Positions 57,281-64,000 of a stretch of 64,000 bases of DNA are shown piece after piece. The stretch spans positions 434,001 to 498,000 of the forward strand of contig JAMDHS010000003.1 in assembly GCA_029717555.1 (NCBI GenBank). The letters run 5' to 3'. Each line of letters opens with the position of its first letter. The stretch's first letter is position 1. This stretch comes from Peribolospora baueri. Its lineage: Eukaryota > Basidiomycota > Peribolosporomycetes > Peribolosporales > Peribolosporaceae. The position numbers and the translations under genes were made by a program. The notes under the pieces were generated by a model, which saw only the letters and a list, made by a program, of their open reading frames with translations, had not been told where the DNA came from and did no database searches.

Positions 57281-57321
57281 ACAAAAGCTCATCCAACTCC
57301 TGATTGAACTGAAAGCGAACT
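57281..57321. repeat. 41-base direct repeat, copy 2
   Basis: Second copy of the repeat at 56,538-56,578. It lies 54 bases beyond the right TA of the transposon. Confidence 0.75.
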
Positions 57322-58344
57322 TAAGTTTGGGATGAGGCGTGGAGTGGCTCGAACGAGGACGGCGTCATGGAGAGGTCGCGCGTAGCGCACCGCCATAGGC
57401 CCGACTCTACGGTAAACTAGTCGCACATTCGTCGAGACGGCGAGGCGAGCCACAAGCGTCGTGCGAAGGCGCCGGACGATCGGTCGGCTGCGTCGACGGA
57501 TGGAGGAAGTGGGTGAGGCGGTCAGGCGGTGCTGCATAGCACTCGTTTCATAGCACTCGTTTCGTCGATGGCACCGCCTTGCTTGGTCCTCCGACCGCGG
57601 TCAGTCCGGTGGACGACCGGCTGGCGACGGCGTGGGCTATGCTATGCTATGCGCGTGATCGGCTGCGGCGGGCGTCAGGGCAAACGGTGTGGCCGACGCC
57701 GTGACGACGGATCGCAACGGCTCGCGACAACGACGCCGTCCGCGTGCGAGTAAGACGGCTGGCTCGCTGGTCGTCGTCGTCGTGGCTCGGTCGGGGCATG
57801 CGCACTAACCTATATCCACCGTCTGTGGGCAACGGATGATGGAGTCACATCCCCCGAGCACTCGAGATCGGACCGGACGCCTCCTTTCTTTCACACCGGA
57901 GGCCGTCTCTCCCGGCGTGACTACGACGGAGTCACGGTCTGCGACGGATCTCGCATCCTACTCACTCTCCCTTTGTTGCCTGCAGTCTTAGTGGCTCTGC
58001 AACACACCGCAACACACCGCAAGCAAGCCCGGCCACCGGCGTCGAGCCCGTGGCGAGGCAGAGTCATGCGCTCAACGACGGACGGACGGATGGATGACTG
58101 TGCCTCGCCACCGTGACACGCGGCCGTCTCGCCGTACTTCCGTCACCGTCGATGACATGACCGCCGTCGGCCGCCTTCATAATCCGGCGCTCAACACCTC
58201 GGCTACGCTCCGCTCGCTCACCCCATCGCACTCTTCCACCTTCTCCCACTCTTCACTTTCCATTCACTTACTTTGCTTCCTTCGCTCGTCTTTCGTCTGC
58301 GCCGAATAACCTCCCCCTCCTTCTCTCTGAGGCCAGCAGACGGC
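57322..58344. other. GC-rich gene-poor stretch
   Basis: No gene was recognised. Small tandem repeats are present: a 14-base unit (CATAGCACTCGTTT) twice at about 57,535-57,562, GCTAT three times near 57,636, and a 10-base CAACACACCG twice near 58,000-58,020. The end next to 58,345 is CT-rich and promoter-like. Confidence 0.4.
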
Positions 58345-58841
58345 ATGTCGTGCTGCTCAGCCTTCAACACGCCTTCGTCCCCGTCGACGACGACGATGAC
58401 GACGACGGCGACGACGCCCGGCATCATCACCTACTCCGGATGTTCCAATCGATCGTGCCCGTGGTGAGCAAAGCCTTCCTTTCTTTCCCGTCAATCCATA
58501 CGTTCTCCGACACAAAAGGCCCCGATGTCTCAGCGTGCTGACCTTGCCCTCGCCTCCCCTTCTCACCTCCCGACAGCTCCGCACTGAAAGGATACTGCCC
58601 GTGCACGATCCCATGCAAGTGTCGCAACGCTCCCCCTCCGCCCCGTCGACGTCGAGGCGCTCGGGATGCGGAGAGAGACGAAGGAGAGGATGATGGGGTG
58701 GAAGGGCGGACCTGTTCGCCGGCTCCTTTAGCAGCAGCGGTCGGGGGGCGCCGGTGCTGTGCTCCTGGTTTCCAGCTCGTCGACGAGCGGCGGGGAGGAG
58801 GCGAAGGCGAAGGCGATGATGAGGAGGCGGGGAGGAGGTGA
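58345..58841 (+). CDS. Small cysteine-rich protein (metallothionein-like spacing)
   Basis: Two exons, 58,345-58,463 and 58,577-58,841, with GTGAGC donor and CGACAG acceptor, join in frame to 127 residues. The N-terminus MSCC is followed by a Ser/Thr-rich stretch (about residues 5-28). Across the splice site lies a dense cysteine block with spacing C-x4-C-x-C-x6-C-x-C-x3-C-x-C (about residues 33-55), including CPC, CPCTIPCKC. A basic Pro/Arg part and an acidic part (DAERDEGEDDG) follow, with three further Cys, and a Gly/Glu-rich end. C-x-C pairs are typical of metal-binding proteins such as metallothioneins, but the rest of the chain does not look like one, and no family is recognised. Splicing is what creates the third Cys of the block. 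An alternative is that this is part of a longer gene with more exons downstream. Confidence 0.42.
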
Positions 58842-60556
58842 TAATGAGAAGACGCGGAGGCGATGACGCCGGCCGACGACGACCGTTTTCGTCGTCGCTC
58901 CCGCTCGCTTCTTTTTGTTCCCCTCGGACCCATTCGCAAGCTTCTACGCCACACCATCTCATCCTCTTTCTGCCCTCCCGACGACGCCATTTTTCATTCG
59001 ACCGTCGACACGGACGTGCCGCCCGAGATTGTCTCCATTCGGCCACAACCCTAACGTTGTGGAGGACGAACACAGATCCGGCTTGCTATCGCCCTCCCTC
59101 AAGGTCATGCATGCGGCACAGTTAGTGAGGAGAAGAATATGATCGAGGAGACGCATATCGTATATGTGAAGGGACACACTGTGCCCTTCCCCCCACCCAG
59201 ATCGCTCCATCTATCCGAAAAAGTCCGAAATGGTACGTACGTAGCCTCGATGCGCTCTTGCATCCGTCCGTGAACGGTAAGGTGAGCGCACGTTGACCCG
59301 AGTCACAGCTTTCCTCCCCTGCAGCCCAATTGGTGCGCCGCTCGCTCGCTCAGCCCGCCAAGGCCAAACGCGGTCGGTGGACTGCCTTGCCTGCACCGCT
59401 TCTCAACTCGTCTCGTCTCGTCAATCAACGCCGAGCCCGAGCCATTCCACCGAGGAGGAACTTGGACGGCGCCGCTAGCCATGGGCGCGCCCGTCCCTTC
59501 TTCTTCTAGCACGGAAGGAAAATGCGTACTCTGCCGGGAAGGCGAGCCTGATGAGCCGTGCGAGGGATGGAACGTCGCCCGGACACCTCTTTGGCCGACG
59601 CACTCCGTGGACGCGACGGAGATATATTCATGTAGAGAGAGAGGGGGAGAGCGGGGGTCCGAGCGCCATCGATGTATTTTTGTGAGCTGGGCGTGCGGAG
59701 GCGAGCAGGAGGAGGAAGAAAGGCAGGAAGGAAGGGAAAAGGGAGGAAGGGGGAGCTAGCTTGGCTCGGGACCGCGGCGCATCGCCTATCTCCGGGTCAT
59801 TTTCGTTTCATGTCGACCAGCCTCGATCCGTCTTTCTCTCTCTCGCCCAACCGACCGTGAATGTGGAAAAAAGACGGCAATCTTGCTTTTTTTATTATAA
59901 GTGCGCGTGTCTAAAGCCGTGTAGCAAGCAGTGACGTGAATAGGAGTCGCTGCGTCTGTCGTCTTTCTTCCCCTGGGCGCGTGTTGAGAAAAGAAAGCGC
60001 CGCCCCGTACCGCGCCGCCGTCGTCGCCCTCATCGAGCGGTCGAAACGTACGAGCACGGAGGGAAGTACCGGCGAGACCGGAGATTTGCCTCGGGACGCC
60101 GTTGTTGCAAGTCCTGGAAGAGTAAGTACATGGTACGGGTCGGCTGATAATGAATTTAGATGGAAATTGATATAGATTATTAGACTTTTGTCCTTTATCA
60201 AAAAGATAAAATTCATGAGGTGCATAGTATATAGGATGGATCCAAGAACGACCAGACCCTGATCCATGGGGGCCTTATTCTTGGTTCGACAAGAGCGACA
60301 GGAAAGGAAAGGCGAGAGAGACAAGTTTAAAGGGAGGGGCGGGAGACGGGGAGATGAGACGGGAGAGGAAGTACAATGTGAACAACTGTGTTTTGCTCCT
60401 ACATTGTGACAAGTACGAACGGCGGCGGGGAGATGAGCAAGGGCCGGCTTTCAATCCAGTGTCGGGACGGACATAACTCACGGGTCAGGGGACCATATCT
60501 TAAGGACTGTCGGAGATGAGGCCGAACGTGCTCCGTCAGACGACGGCGATTCCCCT
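58842..60556. other. Gene-poor stretch, 3' of the DCR2 fragment
   Basis: About 1.7 kb with no gene that I can support. A + strand frame near 58,863-59,054 (FRRRSRSLLFVPLGPIRKLL) may be an extra exon of the Cys-rich gene or chance. The sequence from about 60,170 to 60,260 is markedly AT-rich. Purine-rich repeats (GAGAGAGAGGGGGAGAG) lie near 59,632. On the minus strand I looked for the missing C-terminal exons of DCR2 here and found none. Confidence 0.45.
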
Positions 60557-62693
60557 TCAGCGAAGTTCCTCAACACACTTACCGTAGTTGCCCACACCAG
60601 AGACGTTCTTCGGTCCAGGCTCGGACAGACTGTAAGGCATGTTCTGCAAGATGCGCATCTCGTCTTCGCGGGTCAGATCCGTGTCGTCATCGTGATTGCC
60701 TGCGCGATTTACCAATGCCGTGTGAGTCGGATCAAACCCGCGCGGTCGCAATTACCGCCGCCCCGCCGTTTCACGCGATTCGCGATTCGCGATCGCTACG
60801 TCTGCTGTAGCTCTCACCGAAGATGGCCGCCCACGGCAACTTCCTCTTGATGGCGATTTGTATTGTCTTGGCGATGGTGCTCTTCGAGTCCCAGCTGGTC
60901 GTCTGACCGTTGATCTGGTCGCCTGTGAACACGAGCAAGTCCGGCTTCTCTTCGTCGAGGAAGCGCTCGACGAGCGTCATCGTGTCCACATCGGCCGTGC
61001 AGGGTTTTTTCTGCGGAGACGAAAAAGACGGTGAGACGGCCTGCCAATGACGCGCGATCCTCACTGAACTCACGTCGGAGTTGCGACAGACACCGTGGCC
61101 CTGAGGAAGGCGGCAAAGACGAGGAAGACTGTCAGGGCCGCCGAACATATGGACTGCAGTAAAGACTTGAAAGGGCGAACGAGCTCACCGTCGAGAAGTG
61201 GATGTCGGCCACTTGCATGATCTTGAACGTGCCATCGTTGTGGAACGTAAGTGGCGGCGCTTGCGGCACAGCTGAGAAGCGAGAGGGAGCACCAGCGCGA
61301 AAGCGAAGAAACGAGCGTGAGCAGAGCCAGAGGGACCTCGTCACATGAACAAGAGTGCCACGTCTCACGCTTGATGGTCCTTCGAATGACGATATCGACC
61401 CTCTCGACCCCCGTCCCCTTCTCATGTTCCTCAACCGCCTTGCCCATCCTCTCAAAGTTCCACATCGGCTCGCCGTCGCCGTACACAAGGTCCAGCTCGG
61501 TGATGGCCTTGGGTGCACTCGGGTCAAACGATTCACCCGCCTTCCCGTACACTGTTCCCTCCCTCGGCTCTTGAACATAATTGCCTCCAATGCCGGCGGT
61601 GATCGGAGCAGACTGGGAGCGACCGGGGCGGACGCGATAGTAGATTCGCAAGCCATCAGCTCCTTTCGACGAGCTCTTGCCGCCGCTCGATAGCCAGCTG
61701 CTAAGAGCACTGAACCCATGAGAGGCTCGAATGTCCTCCTCGCAGCGGATCCACTCGTCCTTTCCGCCCGCCAGCTTGTCCTCCTGTTCCTTGGTTTTCG
61801 ATTCGTCGATCAAGGCGAGGTCAACGACGTTCGGAACGTCGGAGCGCCGGGATCGGCGGTAGAAGAGGTAGGGCGCATAGATGGAAAAGGCAGAACCGGC
61901 TCGGACGTTGGGTCAGAGAGGACGGCCGACCCTGACCCACTTGCCGAGGAGAAAATCATCAGCTGGAGTGGACGGGGGCTCGCAGGTGAGAAGAGAGAGC
62001 CAGCTGAAGGCGGCGCAAGGACGGACGGTGATCGCCGTAAAGGGCGCCGGATTGGGTAGCAGAGGAGCGTAGACATCGAGGGGTAGCGATGCTAACGAGA
62101 AGGCCACGACGAGAAGAAATCGGGTGAACGCCCGATGAACGGTGCGCGGGCTCTCCTTCTCCCGCTCTACGAGGTCGCCGATGAGCGCTCACCAGGTCCG
62201 TAGGCACCCGCCAACCCTCCGTTGCCGTACACCTCGCCATCTCCACCTTGTCCGTCCGTTCCACCTCCCCAGAGGTCACCGCCGCCGCCGCCTGGCAGCT
62301 TGTCCAAGTCGGTTCCCTTTCCGCCCGATCCCGTACCGGGGCTAGGGCCCACCGCATCGAAGGCCTGCCATCCGATCTGCGAGATGATCAGCGACGGCGG
62401 GGGATCGCGTGAGAGGTGGAATAGCGCTGATGGGACGAGACGAGACGAGACAAGACGAAACGAGGGGAATAGGTGGTTTAATCGGTCCCAAGCGAAGCGG
62501 AGCGACGGGCGAAGTGATTCGACTCGGTTAGCTTCGGTTCGGTGCGGCGCGGTGCGATTCGAGCAACGCCCCATCCCGCGGTCATACTCCTCCAAGAAGC
62601 GCAAACGCACCGACCGGCTCGCTCACCTGTGAGAAAGAAGAAAAAGCCGATTCCAACGAGCAAAGAGGCAAAGCCACGGAGACGGACGGCCAT
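60557..62693 (-). CDS. DCR2-type metallophosphatase, C-terminally truncated
   Basis: A calcineurin-like phosphoesterase related to yeast Dcr2, which acts in cell-cycle and unfolded-protein-response control. The ATG at 62,693 starts MAVRLRGFASLLVGIGFFFF, a signal-anchor. A Gly-rich segment follows, then DLALIDESKTKEQ, DEWIRCEEDIRASHGFSALS, ELDLVYGDGEPMWNFERMGK, and the phosphatase domain: FKIMQVADIHFST (first metal motif DxH), DLLVFTGDQINGQTTSWDSK (GDxx), WAAIFGNHDDDTDLTRED (GNHD). The chain continues to GVGNYG and then runs into KCVEELR and a stop at 60,557. Family members continue for some 250 residues with GH(x)H-type metal ligands, absent here. The true frame probably splices at TACG-GTAAGT, but no following exon is visible. 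It is either a truncated pseudogene or its remaining exons have been displaced. Confidence 0.85.
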
Positions 62694-62817
62694 GGCGACG
62701 GTCTCTCTCTCCTACCCCTTTCCGTCCATCGATCGAGCGGCGGGAGGCCCGAAGGAAGGAGAAGGGGGGAACAGTGGTGGGGAAAAAGCAAGCAAAGGTT
62801 TTTTGAAAACGAGCGAG

Positions 62818-64000
62818 CTAGCTTGCGGGCTTGACTTGGTCGTCCTGAGCCAGCGCTGCCGTCGCCGGGGTCGAAGTTGGGGGGTTCGTGGTTCCAAGCG
62901 TGCCAACGGTCGCCGCAGCAAGATGTTCACGGATCGTACTTGGTTCTCCCCCGGGCATCGTTCGCCTTCGCCCACATCGAGGAAGGGCCTCGGTCGACAG
63001 TCCAAGTCCAAAGAGAGGGCGATAACATGAGCGTGCCGAACCCTCGTCCAGTCGCATGCGGAGCGTGAGGACGGCGAGGTCTGCACGAACCCGTCCGATC
63101 CACCTCGTCGACAAGTTAATTCTAGCGACAACCGTTATAGATCTACATAATGGAACACGAACGATCCCGTTTAAATGGAACGAGTGGATACTGGGGACGA
63201 GGATCCTGGGCATGAAAGGGGCTGTGCCGTGTGCCGGCTGGGGCTTGGAGCCGGTGACGGCCTGGACGGCCTTGTTCGCGTTCTCCTGGATGCTGAGGTC
63301 GGTAGGCGGGATGCGACCGCTGCCGATGTCGTGAATCTGGGCGAGTCCCGCGAGGGCCTGCAGCGCCGCAGGCACCAAGTTGGCCTTGGCGCCCTTGGTC
63401 TTGCCCGCCAGGATGTCGCGGCAGAGGTAGGGCTCGGCGCACAACGGACGGGCCATGCCGATGATATCGCACGTGCCCTGTTGGACGGCCTGTGCCATCG
63501 GCTCGGCGGTGCGGAAGCCGCCGGTGACAGCCAACTTGGCCTTGGAAAGGTACGGGCGAATCTGATCGGAAAACTCGACAAAGTAGGCTTCACGTTTTTT
63601 GGTCGACTCCTTCTTGTGCTCGAAAGCGCCGCTCTCGTAGGTGCCGCCGGAAAGCTCGATCAGATCCACGCCGGCCTCCTCGAGTCGACCAGCCATCTCC
63701 TTGCTCTCCTCGGAATTGAAGCCGCCTTCGGCAAAGTCGGCCGAGTTGATCTAGACAAGGAAGAAGAAGGGGGGGGGGGGTGGACCAGCAACCTGGAATC
63801 CGCTCGTCGCTCGTGCCCCAGTCCAACTTTTATGAGAGCTCACCTTGATGGCGATGATGAACTTGGGGTCGTTGACAGCCTTTTTGATAGCGTCGATAGT
63901 CTCAAAGACGATGCGGCTCCGGCCGGCGAGGTCACCACCGTACTCGTCCGTGCGCGTGTTGACGCGGGGCGAGAGGAACTGGGAGAGGAGGTAGCCGTGC
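62818..64000 (-). CDS. NADH:flavin oxidoreductase / Old Yellow Enzyme family, partial
   Basis: An FMN-dependent (ene-)reductase-like TIM barrel; its 5' end lies beyond the right edge. Visible blocks: [40 protein letters not shown], then after an intron (about 63,752-63,843, with a run of 12 C on the coding strand) [60 protein letters not shown] and [31 protein letters not shown] and the RTDEYGG motif are diagnostic of this family, as are the GGFR and DxIGMARP phosphate-binding strands. The frame stays open until 62,818, giving a tail of about 140 residues beyond [20 protein letters not shown] that is not family-like; the true stop may lie in an unrecognised last exon. It is tandem with DCR2, upstream of it. 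Confidence 0.88.

Overview
The window is nuclear DNA from a GC-rich fungus, most likely a basidiomycete. Genes are packed head-to-head and tail-to-tail, most are split by many introns of about 50-130 bases, promoters are pyrimidine-rich, and the recognisable proteins are standard fungal ones. A Pucciniomycotina (Microbotryomycetes-like) yeast is my guess from the feel of the proteins; the sequence alone does not prove it. No organellar or bacterial DNA is evident, and I recognised no rRNA, tRNA or CRISPR.

Layout: 1-4.7 kb has a secreted/vacuolar S10 serine carboxypeptidase (+). 4.7-6.5 kb has the mitochondrial GTP/GDP carrier GGC1 (+). 6.9-11.5 kb is a gene-poor interval with a broken Ty3/Gypsy-type gag fossil, a frameshifted fragment of an NAD(P)-binding protein gene, a long imperfect inverted repeat and an AT-rich non-coding island. 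11.6-20.2 kb has a PIN4-like RRM-R3H RNA-binding protein (-), the NAC alpha subunit EGD2 (-), the ER insertase subunit EMC3 (-), splicing factor CWC15 (+) and a Tim17-family membrane protein (-). 20.5-30.1 kb has splicing factor SYF1 (+), 3-hydroxyisobutyrate dehydrogenase (-) and a cytochrome P450 (+) that shares a promoter region with the dehydrogenase. 30.6-41.1 kb has a large EDC4/Ge-1/Pdc1-type decapping scaffold (-), divergent from the pyruvate dehydrogenase E3-binding protein PDX1 (+), then a divergent CDK-like kinase (-). 41.7-49.4 kb has QCR10 (+), a glutathione S-transferase (-), an unrecognised spliced gene (+) and a long low-complexity protein with a DUF4048-like motif (+). 50-56 kb has an unrecognised membrane protein (-), SFT2 (+) and TIM54 (-). 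56-60.5 kb is again gene-poor: a complete-looking 646-bp Tc1/mariner (pogo/Fot-like) non-autonomous transposon, short direct repeats and a small cysteine-rich gene. 60.5-64 kb has a DCR2-type metallophosphatase that stops before its last metal-binding motifs, and an Old Yellow Enzyme family gene running off the right edge.

Several genes serve mitochondria (GGC1, HIBADH, PDX1, QCR10, TIM54, probably the Tim17-family gene), two are spliceosome Prp19/NTC-associated (CWC15, SYF1), and PIN4-like and EDC4 act on mRNA. This looks like ordinary chromosomal mixing, not an operon-like cluster. The most useful observations are a set of extremely small exons (9, 12, 14, 15 and 22 bases) in unrelated genes, the pogo-like MITE, the cysteine-rich candidate gene and the truncated DCR2. 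I did not find a convincing new defence or biosynthetic system.
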